This document shows positions 53,317 through 60,956 of a stretch of 64,000 nt of DNA, piece by piece. The notes beneath the pieces are model-generated. The model saw only the letters and a list, made by a program, of their open reading frames with translations. It made no database searches and was not told the origin of the DNA. A program made the position numbers and the translations under genes. Within the stretch, counting starts at the first letter, position 1. Every line of letters begins with the position of its first letter. This stretch comes from Bacillus sp. MM2020_4 (GTDB lineage Bacteria; Bacillota; Bacilli; Bacillales; Cytobacillaceae): assembly GCF_011250555.1 (NCBI RefSeq), contig NZ_JAANMZ010000012.1, forward strand, positions 30,345-94,344, in the 5' to 3' direction.

Positions 53317-54270
53317 ATGTTCCCATTTAAAATCGGTTATCGAACCATTAAGACGGCCATCGGTGCTGCAGCAGCGATTAGTATTGCTCAATTTTTCGGC
53401 TTGAATTCCTTTGCTTCTGCGGGGATTTTGACCATCCTTTGTGTCCAAAGTTCCAAAAAAAAATCACTGCAGGCTGCCTATGCCCGATTTTTTGCCTGTA
53501 TGATTGCCATCGCTTTTTCGTATATCTTCTTTGAAACGATTGCCTATCATACCCTTGTGCTCGGATTGTTGATCTTGGCTTTTATTCCCATCACAGTCTG
53601 GTTAAGGGTATCTGAAGGAATCGTAACAAGTTCCGTTATTATACTTCATCTTTTCACAGCCAAAAACATAACGCTTGATATTGTATACAATGAAATAGCT
53701 CTTATTGTCATTGGTATTGGCGTCGCTCTTCTTGTGAATTTGTACATGCCAAGCCTTGACAATAAATTGAAACAATACCAGGTAGAAATAGAAGATAATT
53801 TCCGAACGATCTTTCAGGAAATGGTCTCGTACCTGCGAACCAATGAAAGTCGCTGGGTGGGAAATGAAATCATTGAAACGGCCCGCTCTTTGGATGAAGC
53901 GAAAAGTTTGGCGTTTCGAGATGTCGAAAATCATTTTTTACGAACACAAGATTATTATTACTACTATTTCAAGACGCGTGAAAAACAATTTGAGATTATT
54001 GAACGAATCCTGCCGATGGTGACCTCAATTGATTTACTGGTTGTTCAACGATTTATGATTGCGGACTTTCTTGAAGAATTAAGTGAAGGCATTCACCCCG
54101 GGAACACCGCACAACATTATTTAAATCGCTTGCATGAGTTGCATCATCAATTTAAGGAAGAACCTCTACCAACATCAAGAGATGAATTTGAGGCGAGAGC
54201 CCAATTATTTCGTCTTTTGAAAGAGATGGAACAATACTTACTCATTAAGAAATCTTTAAAAGTGGATTAA
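53317..54270 (+). CDS. Aromatic acid exporter family (ArAE/FUSC-type) membrane protein
   Basis: A 317-residue protein with about five N-terminal membrane segments and a C-terminal cytoplasmic helical domain. The opening FKIGYRTIKTAIGAAAAISIAQFFGL and SSKKKSLQAAYARFFACMIAIAFSY are typical of the Bacillus YgaE/YqjA group in the aromatic acid exporter family. Some members export p-hydroxybenzoate-like acids; the role here is unknown. Confidence 0.83.
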   Translation: MFPFKIGYRTIKTAIGAAAAISIAQFFGLNSFASAGILTILCVQSSKKKSLQAAYARFFACMIAIAFSYIFFETIAYHTLVLGLLILAFIPITVWLRVSEGIVTSSVIILHLFTAKNITLDIVYNEIALIVIGIGVALLVNLYMPSLDNKLKQYQVEIEDNFRTIFQEMVSYLRTNESRWVGNEIIETARSLDEAKSLAFRDVENHFLRTQDYYYYYFKTREKQFEIIERILPMVTSIDLLVVQRFMIADFLEELSEGIHPGNTAQHYLNRLHELHHQFKEEPLPTSRDEFEARAQLFRLLKEMEQYLLIKKSLKVD

Positions 54271-54284
54271 CCCCCGGCACCTGG

Positions 54285-54340
54285 GGAGACGGTTCTAGTG
54301 TTTTTATAATAGGTTAATGCAGACCACCAGAACCGTCTCC
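54285..54340. repeat. Dispersed inverted repeat (GACGGTTCT type), terminator-like
   Basis: GGAGACGGTTCT and AGAACCGTCTCC are perfect 12-base arms 32 bases apart. The inner sequence TGGTTAATGCA-like is shared in outline with the copy at 60957. It lies 15 bases after the exporter gene and may also end its transcript. Confidence 0.7.
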
Positions 54341-54346
54341 ATCGCT

Positions 54347-54478
54347 TTACGGGATAAGGATCTTTTCCATAATCATTACATCAACAAAGCGACCATCTAA
54401 TTTCCCTTGGCTTTTAAACACTCCCACCTCTCTGTAACCGTTTTTTCTATAAAGCCCCTTCCATTCATAATTATCCCC
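54347..54478 (-). pseudogene. GNAT acetyltransferase C-terminal fragment
   Basis: On the minus strand about 43 codons read YEWKGLYRKNGYREVGVFKS, then LDGRFVDVMIMEK, stopping at a TAA (54347-54349). This is the typical end of a GNAT enzyme (phosphinothricin-acetyltransferase-like, GLYRKNGF and VMIMEK pattern). The upstream codon is TAG and nothing before it matches, so only the C-terminus is left. Confidence 0.7.
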
Positions 54479-54539
54479 CTATACTTCGTCTGTTTAAAGT
54501 AATTATATAAAAAAATCTTTCAATTTCAAAGAAAATATG

Positions 54540-54552
54540 TTGCAATTTGCAA
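54540..54552. promoter_or_regulatory. Probable operator of the MarR-type regulator (site 1)
   Basis: TTGCAATTTGCAA has TTGC/GCAA arms in inverted orientation around AATTT. It lies about 35 bases before the MarR ATG, in the promoter region. The same pattern, TTGCAATTCGCAA, occurs before the permease operon (55072-55084) and not elsewhere that I noticed. Confidence 0.6.
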
Positions 54553-54587
54553 GTATTTTGTATATAACTAAATCAGAGGTGAAATAA

Positions 54588-55034
54588 ATGGAAAACCTTA
54601 GAGAATTATTTCAAGTAATGACAAGGCGGTTTGGACTTCTGAATAAAAACTGCTGCCAGGTTGGTGGAAATGACATATCTCTTGTACAGAGCCACATTCT
54701 TTACGAACTTCATCGCAAAGACAGACCTTCCATGCAACAGGTTGCTGATGCTTTAGGAATCGATATAACCACTTTTAGTCGGCAAATACAAACATTAGTA
54801 AAGGAAGAACTGGTTAAAAAAACACCACTTCCAGAAGATAAACGTGTCTCACAACTGACCCTGACGACTCAAGGAAGGGATGTTGCAGCGAAGATAGACG
54901 CTGACATGAACCAATATCTTAACGAGGTTTTTGCAAATATGAGCGAGTTCGAACGAGAGATGGTCATCAAATCCGTAAAACTGCTTAACGAAGCAATGTC
55001 GAAATCTACTGTTTGTTGTAAACCATTCATTTGA
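54588..55034 (+). CDS. MarR family transcriptional regulator (Cys-rich)
   Basis: A 148-residue winged-helix regulator: SLVQSHILYELHRKDRPSM, QQVADALGIDITTFSRQIQTLVKEELV (recognition helix, about 55-80) and wing LPEDKRVSQLTLTTQG. Two Cys pairs frame the domain, NKNCCQVGG near residue 24 and VCCKPFI at the C-terminus, which suggests thiol-based sensing of a metalloid or heavy metal. It probably represses itself and the permease operon through the paired operators at 54540 and 55072. Starts behind GAGGTGA. Confidence 0.88.
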   Translation: MENLRELFQVMTRRFGLLNKNCCQVGGNDISLVQSHILYELHRKDRPSMQQVADALGIDITTFSRQIQTLVKEELVKKTPLPEDKRVSQLTLTTQGRDVAAKIDADMNQYLNEVFANMSEFEREMVIKSVKLLNEAMSKSTVCCKPFI

Positions 55035-55060
55035 GCAAGAATCCCTTGCTCATTTTATTA
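55034..55060 (+). terminator. Terminator after the MarR gene
   Basis: GAGCAAG and CTTGCTC pair around AATCC and are followed by ATTTTATT. The first arm begins inside the stop region of the MarR gene. It separates the gene from the permease operon, which has its own operator. Confidence 0.65.
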
Positions 55061-55071
55061 AAATTATTACT

Positions 55072-55084
55072 TGCAATTCGCAAA
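55072..55084. promoter_or_regulatory. Probable operator of the MarR-type regulator (site 2)
   Basis: TTGCAATTCGCAA repeats the site at 54540 with one change in the centre, keeping both TTGC and GCAA arms. It lies about 20 bases before the AAGGAG of the downstream reading frame, so binding there would block transcription of the permease operon. Confidence 0.6.
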
Positions 55085-55103
55085 TAAAAGAAGGAGATCA
55101 TTT

Positions 55104-55172
55104 ATGTATTTCAAGGAAATGGAGTTAAAAGTTACTGAAATGAAAAATGAGGAGGTTGCATATGTGGTCTGA
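55104..55172 (+). CDS. 22-residue leader ORF overlapping the permease start
   Basis: ATG to TGA encodes MYFKEMELKVTEMKNEEVAYVV behind a strong AAGGAGATC. Its last codons overlap the permease start: the RBS GAGGAGG and the ATG at 55162 lie within it. It may couple translation, or be the remnant of a larger gene. No homologue was recognised. Confidence 0.4.
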   Translation: MYFKEMELKVTEMKNEEVAYVV

Positions 55173-56028
55173 AGTGTTTCATAGTTTTTTATCCATCGCA
55201 TTAGAATTAACCATTTTGTTCATTGGAATCTCTTTTTTAATCAATCTATTACAAGGGGTAATTCCGTATGAAAAGATGGAACGACTAATGGAAAAGAGTC
55301 ACCCATTGGTTAGTGCATTAGTCGCTCTAGGCTTTGCCTTTATCACACCTTTTTGTTCATGTTCAACAATTCCAGTCGTAGTTAACCTACTTAATAAAAA
55401 AGTTCGGTTTGGGATTGTCATGATTTTCTTATTTTCTTCACCTGTTCTTGATCCGACCATCATCACCTTAATGACAGCTGTCCTGGGCGCAAAAGTGGCT
55501 ATTTCCTATACATTCATCACAGGCATCCTATCCGTCATCATTGGGTTTGCTTTAGAAAAGTTCGGGTTTGAAGAACAGATAAAAAATGTCGTAGTAAAAG
55601 GTTATCAAGAACCAAATAAGAAATTCCAACTTAAAGTTGCGTTGTTAGAAACCCTGCAGCTAATGAAAAGTGTGTATCCTTATTTGCTAATTGGCGCATT
55701 TATTGGTGCTTTCATTCATGGAGCAGTTCCAACCAGTTGGATTTCAACTTTTATGGGGGGTGATAAGTGGTGGCTTGTTCCTATCGCAGCAATTGTTGGG
55801 ATTCCACTCTATATTAGACTTTCGACCATGATTCCGATATCGCAAATCATGATTGCTAAAGGGATGGCTTTAGGTCCAGTCATGGCACTCATGATTAGCT
55901 CTGCAGGAGCAAGTTTACCGGAATTAACATTATTGAACAGCATTTTTAAAAAGAAGCTAGTATTCGCTTTCGTAGGCTCGGTCATTACGATGTCAACCAT
56001 TTCTGGATTTTTATTCTACATTATTTAA
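55162..56028 (+). CDS. ArsP/DUF318-type permease
   Basis: A 288-residue permease with about eight membrane segments of the ArsP_1 (DUF318) group. The first half carries the hallmark FAFITPFCSCSTIPVVVNLL with a Cys-Ser-Cys-Ser motif, which in ArsP lies in the transport pore; the second half contains RLSTMIPISQIMIAKGMALGP. Known ArsP proteins export trivalent organoarsenicals, while relatives act on other metals. The start at 55162 (behind GAGGAGG) is preferred to the ATG at 55147. It is followed at close spacing by two small Cys-pair proteins. Confidence 0.82.
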   Translation: MWSEVFHSFLSIALELTILFIGISFLINLLQGVIPYEKMERLMEKSHPLVSALVALGFAFITPFCSCSTIPVVVNLLNKKVRFGIVMIFLFSSPVLDPTIITLMTAVLGAKVAISYTFITGILSVIIGFALEKFGFEEQIKNVVVKGYQEPNKKFQLKVALLETLQLMKSVYPYLLIGAFIGAFIHGAVPTSWISTFMGGDKWWLVPIAAIVGIPLYIRLSTMIPISQIMIAKGMALGPVMALMISSAGASLPELTLLNSIFKKKLVFAFVGSVITMSTISGFLFYII

Positions 56029-56041
56029 GGGGGATTTTATT

Positions 56042-56161
56042 ATGAGTATCTTAAAAAGTCTGTTTGGAAAAAAACAAAATTCTTGTTGTACAGTTAAAAT
56101 CGAGGAAGTAAAAGAAGATGGCAAACCACAGGAAGATCAAAAAAATAGCTGCTGTAAATAA
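56042..56161 (+). CDS. Small Cys-pair protein, 39 residues
   Basis: MSILKSLFGKKQNSCCTVKI and an acidic linker lead to NSCCK at the end. It is 13 bases after the permease and has AGGGGGA for a ribosome binding site. Two vicinal Cys pairs on a short charged peptide suit As(III) or soft-metal binding, perhaps delivering it to the permease. It looks like the small CC-motif putative metal-binding proteins found beside such permeases. Too short for most automatic gene callers. Confidence 0.65.
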   Translation: MSILKSLFGKKQNSCCTVKIEEVKEDGKPQEDQKNSCCK

Positions 56162-56197
56162 TCTAGGATATCCTCATTTTTTAGGAGGTGCATATTT

Positions 56198-56407
56198 TTG
56201 ACCGTAAATCATGCAGGCGTATTAAAAAAGAAGTATTTTTTATCCTATCTAAACCTAATTAAGCTTTCACGAAATTGTACGAATGAGCAAGCCAAAGAGA
56301 TTGCAATAGACCTATTTTTTCATCACAATACTAAGGAATATGGCTTACAGACTTATCAACGTTTTTTAGACGCTTATGCTGAATTGGCAAAAAAATGCTG
56401 TGCTTAA
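56198..56407 (+). CDS. Small Cys-pair protein, 69 residues
   Basis: A helical protein, MTVNHAGVLKKKYFLSYLN onward, ending ELAKKCCA. TTG start (56198-56200) with AGGAGG nine bases before. Third gene of the permease operon. I do not recognise a family. The Cys pair at the very C-terminus repeats the pattern of the neighbouring gene products. Confidence 0.6.
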   Translation: MTVNHAGVLKKKYFLSYLNLIKLSRNCTNEQAKEIAIDLFFHHNTKEYGLQTYQRFLDAYAELAKKCCA

Positions 56408-56412
56408 TTTAG

Positions 56413-56443
56413 GAAAAAAAAGACCTGCAAAGGTCTTTTTTTA
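56413..56443. terminator. Bidirectional terminator between permease operon and hesB-like gene
   Basis: AAAGACCT and AGGTCTTT arms around GCAA, with runs of A before and T after, so it works on both strands. It ends the permease operon (+) and the arsD-arsA-hesB unit (-), and overlaps the hesB stop. Confidence 0.85.
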
Positions 56444-56719
56444 ACAACAATCACTTTCATTTCCTAATAAAACGAGCCCATTAGCATGTTGATTAAATTC
56501 AAGAGTAAGGTCACCTGTATAAGGTTCAATATCTGGATCAATTGCAATCTTTATTTCATTAATGGTTATCACTTTATCATTATCATCCGGCTCATCCAGA
56601 GCCAGTCCTACTTTTGGCTTTCCTCAGCCATAGCCTGCAAAATAAACACGAATGTTTTTGGCACTGTGTTGTTGGAGCAACTGCTTTAGAACATCACGCG
56701 CCTGATCTGTGATTTTCAT
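56441..56719 (-). CDS. HesB-like Fe-S/metal protein, candidate selenoprotein (in-frame TGA read as Sec)
   Basis: Reading through one in-frame TGA gives a 92-residue HesB/IscA-fold protein. It begins MKITDQARDVLKQLLQQHSA, then IRVYFAGYG, TGA (56624-56626, residue 32), GKPKVGLALDEPDDND, and a C-terminal half DIEPYTGDLTLEF ending in NESDCC. In Cys forms the residue after FAGYG/FAGFG is the conserved Cys. The frame is uninterrupted on both sides, the gene has its own AAAGGTGATG, and a SECIS-like hairpin follows the TGA. A family of HesB-like selenoproteins is known (TIGR01911). It lies 14 bases after arsA in the arsD-arsA unit. The alternative is a nonsense mutation. Sec machinery is not in this window. 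Confidence 0.72.
56587..56623 (-). promoter_or_regulatory. Bacterial SECIS-like hairpin in the hesB-like mRNA
   Basis: On the minus strand the arms CTGGCTC and GAGCCGG form seven consecutive pairs (one G-U) around the loop TGGAT. The stem starts 18 bases after the TGA, so the apical loop begins 25 bases after it. Published bacterial SECIS rules ask for a loop about 16-37 bases downstream, 3-14 bases in size, with a G among its first two bases; all three are met (second base is G). Confidence 0.62.
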
Positions 56720-56733
56720 GTTTCCATCACCTT

Positions 56734-58497
56734 TCAAAAAGTTTTCATATGGATCTTACTAGTTGTTTCATCACTAATTAAAGGAACAATTGCACATTTG
56801 TCGGTTAATTCATCGGTCACCTTCTGAATCCATGCTATTTCAGATAGCGCTCTCCCCTTCAAAACGGGGTCATTTGTTTCAGTAGCATAAAGGCTTTGGT
56901 TTATAACCCACCATTTTGGAACAATATCAGCACGTTTTAGATCTTCTTGTAATCTACTAGCCTCTAAAACGGGAGTTGCCTCAGCCAATGTTACAATAAC
57001 GACGCTCGTTTCTTTCGGATTTCTTAATCGTGGAAGCAGCATGTTTACACTCTCTGGTATCTCGCCAGTAGACCGAGCCAATTCTTTATGATAGGACTGG
57101 GCAGCATCTAAGAGGAGTAATGTATGTCCGGTTGGTGCAGTATCAATTACAACCAGTTCATCTTCTGATCTAGCAACGACTTCAGCAAAAGCGCGAAAAA
57201 CAGCAATTTCTTCAGTACAAGGTGAGTTTAAATCTTCTTTTATATAAGCAAGTGCTTCCTCATCAAGTTCATTTCTTACTTTTGATAATACCTCTTCCTT
57301 GTATGACTCAACTACTTCTTTTGGGTTAACACGGCTGATCGTTAATTTATCGTTCCGATCAGTATCTTGAAAAACAAACTCTAAATGCGCTGCCGGATCT
57401 GTCGTAGTTAAATGTACCTTATGACCTTTTTCAACCAAGCCAGCGGCTATAGCAGAAGCCATAGTGGTCTTTCCGACCCCGCCTTTACCCATTGTAAAAA
57501 TGACTCTCGTATTGTTTACTGAAAAGTCTTCAATCACATTATTTATACATGGTAGCGGAATTGTCTGTCTTTCAACCTCTAATGGTGTGGCTGGTATTGG
57601 ATTTGGTTTAAACAAATAGCGCAGATTTTTTACTCCTGTTAATGAATAGGAAACAAACGGTAACGAATAAGTCATTACTTGTTTTAAATCGTCAGGTATT
57701 TGTTTAATTGCATTCTGTTGCCGTTGATAAAAGGAAGATGATATTTTATCTTCTGATAAATAGGATTCCATTAATCCATTGATAATCAGAGCTTGGTTCG
57801 AAATTCCGATTTCGTTTAATTCTTTTGATGCACGACTTGCTTCTACTAAAGATGATTCATCAGGTCTTGCCACAAGGATTAATGTAGTTTTAGCTGGGTC
57901 AGAAAGTGCATCCATGGTTAATGAATAAATTTGCTTTTTTTCCGCTAATCCAGAAAGAGGACCGAGGCATGAAGCACCATGTGTGCTTTCCTCCAAAAAT
58001 CCACTCCAAGCGGTCGGTAGTTGTAGTAGTCGAAGTGTATGTCCGGTTGGAGCTGTATCAAAGATAATATTGTCATATACATCAACTATAGAAGAATCCG
58101 CTAATAAATTTGTAAATTCATCAAATGCTGCAATCTCTACCGTACATGCCCCAGACAATTGTTCTTCCATTGTCGCTACCACTACGTCGGGAAGTTCGCC
58201 ACGATATGGACCAATAATTCTGTCTCGATAAGCTCTTGCTGCTTCTTCAGGGTCAAGATTACAAGCCGATAGATTTGGGACATTTGGAATGCCTATAGGA
58301 GCATTCGTTAGCCCAATTTCTAATACATCCTGTAAATTTGAAGCTGGATCAGTGCTAACAAGTAATACCTTTTTCCCTTCATCTGCTAAGGTTATAGCGG
58401 TGGCGCAAGCAGTTGAAGTTTTTCCTACTCCGCCTTTTCCGGTAAAGAATAAAAATTTCGTTTTCCTTACATACTTGTTATCGAAAGATTGAAACAT
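56734..58497 (-). CDS. arsA: Arsenite efflux ATPase ArsA
   Basis: A 587-residue double ATPase. Both halves have a P-loop, FFTGKGGVGKTS and FTMGKGGVGKTT, and a DTAPTGHTL switch (twice). The metalloid-site cysteines are seen in GACTVEIAAFDEF (first half), SCLGPLSG and CTEEIAVFRAF (second half). ArsA accepts As(III) from ArsD and drives efflux through a membrane pump; here the pump would be ACR3 from the neighbouring unit, since no ArsB is present. ATG at 58495-58497 preferred. Follows arsD closely. Confidence 0.93.
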   Translation of the reverse strand: MFQSFDNKYVRKTKFLFFTGKGGVGKTSTACATAITLADEGKKVLLVSTDPASNLQDVLEIGLTNAPIGIPNVPNLSACNLDPEEAARAYRDRIIGPYRGELPDVVVATMEEQLSGACTVEIAAFDEFTNLLADSSIVDVYDNIIFDTAPTGHTLRLLQLPTAWSGFLEESTHGASCLGPLSGLAEKKQIYSLTMDALSDPAKTTLILVARPDESSLVEASRASKELNEIGISNQALIINGLMESYLSEDKISSSFYQRQQNAIKQIPDDLKQVMTYSLPFVSYSLTGVKNLRYLFKPNPIPATPLEVERQTIPLPCINNVIEDFSVNNTRVIFTMGKGGVGKTTMASAIAAGLVEKGHKVHLTTTDPAAHLEFVFQDTDRNDKLTISRVNPKEVVESYKEEVLSKVRNELDEEALAYIKEDLNSPCTEEIAVFRAFAEVVARSEDELVVIDTAPTGHTLLLLDAAQSYHKELARSTGEIPESVNMLLPRLRNPKETSVVIVTLAEATPVLEASRLQEDLKRADIVPKWWVINQSLYATETNDPVLKGRALSEIAWIQKVTDELTDKCAIVPLISDETTSKIHMKTF

Positions 58498-58513
58498 GAT
58501 TTCCACTTCTTTC

Positions 58514-58879
58514 TTATTTCAATGGTTTTAAATCAATGGTAAGTCGTGGCTTTGGCTTTTCGGCAAGTTCTTCAGCATGTACCCCAAACCACTCAGCAAA
58601 TTCATCGTTGGTTGGATAAGCCCCCATTTTAGCCATTTTACCTTCAACTATGGTTACTGGGAGCGAATCCGGACCCTTTTCGTGAAGGACTTTGTTCACC
58701 TCTTTGTTATCAACAAAAATGGCAGGTTCAAAGCCAAGGTTATATCGTTTGATGTTATGACCTTTTTTCTCTAATAGAAAAATAGCCGTTGCCACTCTGG
58801 TTAACTCTGGATCAACGCTTGGACCACAAACACCTGTAGAACAGCACAACGCTGGGTCAAAAATCTCAACTTTATTCAT
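58514..58879 (-). CDS. arsD: Arsenic metallochaperone ArsD
   Basis: A 121-residue ArsD with the chaperone cysteines Cys12-Cys13 and Cys18 in ALCCSTGVCGPSVD. It takes As(III) from thiols and hands it to ArsA. The C-terminal Cys pairs present in E. coli ArsD are missing, as in many Gram-positive forms. First gene of the arsD-arsA-hesB unit, behind AGGAGGT. Confidence 0.92.
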   Translation of the reverse strand: MNKVEIFDPALCCSTGVCGPSVDPELTRVATAIFLLEKKGHNIKRYNLGFEPAIFVDNKEVNKVLHEKGPDSLPVTIVEGKMAKMGAYPTNDEFAEWFGVHAEELAEKPKPRLTIDLKPLK

Positions 58880-58903
58880 TTAAACTAACCTCCTTACAGA
58901 ATT

Positions 58904-58927
58904 AAATATAAGTGTTTACTTATATTT
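58904..58927. promoter_or_regulatory. Probable ArsR operator before arsD
   Basis: A perfect inverted repeat, AAATATAAGT and ACTTATATTT with a 4-base spacer, directly before the arsD ribosome binding site. The ATATAAGT half-site is shared with the inverted repeat in the arsR promoter (60898-60919), suggesting control of both units by the same ArsR. Confidence 0.6.
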
Positions 58928-58939
58928 CCATTAATATCA

Positions 58940-58965
58940 AGCCAAGAGTATTTTTACTCTTGGCT
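58940..58965 (-). terminator. Terminator after arsC
   Basis: Perfect 11-base arms AGCCAAGAGTA and TACTCTTGGCT with a 4-base loop, 14 bases after the arsC stop. It ends the arsR-acr3-arsC unit, so arsD-arsA-hesB needs its own promoter. Confidence 0.7.
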
Positions 58966-58978
58966 ATTCACTTCTTTC

Positions 58979-59401
58979 TTACTCACCGTTATCAGCAAAA
59001 CGCTTCATGCGCTCTCCGATTTCATCACGGACTCGTTGGAAGAATGCCCATTTTTCTTCGTCTGTCCCTTCCGCTTTGGCGGGATCATCAAATCCCCAAT
59101 GAACTCGTTTCACGTTTGGTGGTGTGATGGGACATTTATCAGCAGCGTCCCCACATAAAGTTACGACTAAATCGGCCTTGTTTAAATACTCAGGATCGAT
59201 CATATCAGAAGTATGTTTTGAAATATCAATTCCAGCTTCGTTCATTGCTTTTACAGCATTAGGATTTAATCCGTGAGCTTCAATCCCAGCACTGCGCACT
59301 TCCCAAACGTCACCTAAGTATTTCCTTGCCCATCCTTCCGCCATCTGGCTTCTGCAAGAATTTCCTGTACATAAGAAGTAAAGTGTTTTTTTGTTTTCCA
59401 T
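58979..59401 (-). CDS. arsC: Arsenate reductase ArsC (thioredoxin-coupled, low-molecular-weight phosphatase type)
   Basis: A 140-residue enzyme that reduces As(V) to As(III). Nucleophile Cys in the P-loop [15 protein letters not shown], the redox Cys in [16 protein letters not shown] (two Cys seven residues apart, as in S. aureus ArsC) and the general acid Asp in [11 protein letters not shown]. Reduction is finished by thioredoxin. Start at 59399-59401 behind GGTGG. Third gene after arsR and acr3. Confidence 0.95.
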   Translation of the reverse strand: MENKKTLYFLCTGNSCRSQMAEGWARKYLGDVWEVRSAGIEAHGLNPNAVKAMNEAGIDISKHTSDMIDPEYLNKADLVVTLCGDAADKCPITPPNVKRVHWGFDDPAKAEGTDEEKWAFFQRVRDEIGERMKRFADNGE

Positions 59402-59425
59402 GTTGAATTCCACCTTTTGAATAGA

Positions 59426-60481
59426 TTAGGCTGCATGCTCTGTAAAATATTTTCGTTTAAACCATAATGCCACGTTGACTAATGCAATCATGACAGGTAC
59501 TTCCACAAGTGGCCCTATGACTGCTGCAAAAGCTGCACCGGAATGAATGCCAAATACACCAACAGCCACAGCAATCGCTAATTCAAAGTTATTACTTCCA
59601 GCAGTGAAAGCAAGCGTTGTTGTTACAGGGTAGTTCGCTCCAATTTTCCTTCCCATGAAAAAAGAAACAAAGAACATGATGACAAAGTAAATGAATAATG
59701 GAATGGCGATCCGTACTACATCTAATGGCAAGCTTACAATAGCGTCCCCTTTTAATGAGAACATAAGGATAATCGTAAATAGTAAAGCGATTAGTGTAAT
59801 AGGACTGATTTTTGGAATAAACACTTTTTCATACCATTGTCTGCCCTTTGTCTTTACTAACGTAAAACGGGTCATCATCCCTGCGATAAAAGGAATTCCA
59901 AGATAGATGAAAACCGATTTAGCCACTTCTATCATCGTAATAGTAACAACCGCCCCTTCAAGCCCAACCCATTGTGGAATGACCGTAACGAACACATAGG
60001 CATAAAGAGAGAAGAATAACATTTGAAAAATAGAGTTGAATGCTACTAATCCAGCTGCGTATTCTGCATCTCCTTTTGCTAGATCATTCCATACAATAAC
60101 CATCGCAATACAGCGAGCTAACCCAATCATGATTAGACCAACCATATACTCTGGTTTATCGGGAAGAAAGAGGATGGCTAACAAAAACATAAGAACAGGG
60201 CCAATGATCCAGTTTTGGACTAGCGATAAAGCTAAAACTTTTACGTCTTTAAATACTCGCCCAATTTCTTCATAGCGAACTTTTGCTAATGGAGGGTACA
60301 TCATGGCAATTAAACCAATCGCTAGTGGAATAGATGTGGTTCCGATCTGCAAGCCGTTCATCCTGTCTACAAATCCCGGAGAAACAAATCCTAATCCAAT
60401 TCCTACTGCCATCGCAAGAAAAATCCAAAGCGTTAGGTATCGATCTAGAAACGATAGACGTTTCTTTTGTGTTTGACTCAT
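59426..60481 (-). CDS. acr3: Arsenite efflux permease ACR3
   Basis: A 351-residue permease with ten predicted segments. Landmarks: [23 protein letters not shown] (conserved Cys of the pore), [17 protein letters not shown] and [19 protein letters not shown] with the conserved Glu. It exports As(III), alone or powered by ArsA. Begins 12 bases before the end of arsR spacing and is followed by arsC. Confidence 0.95.
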   Translation of the reverse strand: MSQTQKKRLSFLDRYLTLWIFLAMAVGIGLGFVSPGFVDRMNGLQIGTTSIPLAIGLIAMMYPPLAKVRYEEIGRVFKDVKVLALSLVQNWIIGPVLMFLLAILFLPDKPEYMVGLIMIGLARCIAMVIVWNDLAKGDAEYAAGLVAFNSIFQMLFFSLYAYVFVTVIPQWVGLEGAVVTITMIEVAKSVFIYLGIPFIAGMMTRFTLVKTKGRQWYEKVFIPKISPITLIALLFTIILMFSLKGDAIVSLPLDVVRIAIPLFIYFVIMFFVSFFMGRKIGANYPVTTTLAFTAGSNNFELAIAVAVGVFGIHSGAAFAAVIGPLVEVPVMIALVNVALWFKRKYFTEHAA

Positions 60482-60502
60482 TTTATTCACTCCCTAATAA
60501 AG

Positions 60503-60847
60503 CTAACATCCACATCGAAGCGTAGGGTTTGCTTTGTCAATCATTTTGATTTTATCTGTCTGTTCTGGAACATGTTCCAAAATATCATGGATAAGTCCAT
60601 ATAGTTCACCTTGTTGATTCAGTGAATAATAAACCCACTGACCTCTTCGTTCTTCCTTCACCATCCCTGCATCCTTTAATTTTCTAAGATGTTGGCTGAT
60701 CGATGGTTGACTCATATCGAACACCTCGAGAAATTCACATACACAACATTCCCGTTGTTTCAATATAGCCACCATGGTTAGTCTTGTTTTATCACCTAAT
60801 AATTTCAAAACATTTGCAGAGCGCTCTAAATCAACGATTGATTTCAT
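60503..60847 (-). CDS. arsR: Arsenic-responsive repressor ArsR
   Basis: A 114-residue winged-helix repressor. The As(III) site ECCVCEFLEVF carries the CxC pair on the recognition-region helix (with an extra Cys), followed by DMSQPSISQHLRKLKDAGMV. The C-terminus TLRCGC adds another CxC. The start at 60845-60847 is preferred because the frame upstream is a run of low-complexity codons. First gene of arsR-acr3-arsC. Confidence 0.92.
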   Translation of the reverse strand: MKSIVDLERSANVLKLLGDKTRLTMVAILKQRECCVCEFLEVFDMSQPSISQHLRKLKDAGMVKEERRGQWVYYSLNQQGELYGLIHDILEHVPEQTDKIKMIDKANPTLRCGC

Positions 60848-60897
60848 TACACAACAACACCTCCTCCGATAAAAATAGTAGCAATTGTCCAAATCGT

Positions 60898-60919
60898 TAT
60901 ATAACTATGTACTTATATA
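60898..60919. promoter_or_regulatory. Probable ArsR operator/promoter of the ars operon
   Basis: TATATAA and TTATATA form a perfect 7-base inverted repeat with an 8-base spacer. On the minus strand it overlaps the probable -10 region and lies just after a TTGATT that could be the -35. Half-sites match those before arsD. Confidence 0.58.
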
Positions 60920-60956
60920 CTAAATCAAATAATCCTTGATTTCAAGAAAATACTCA

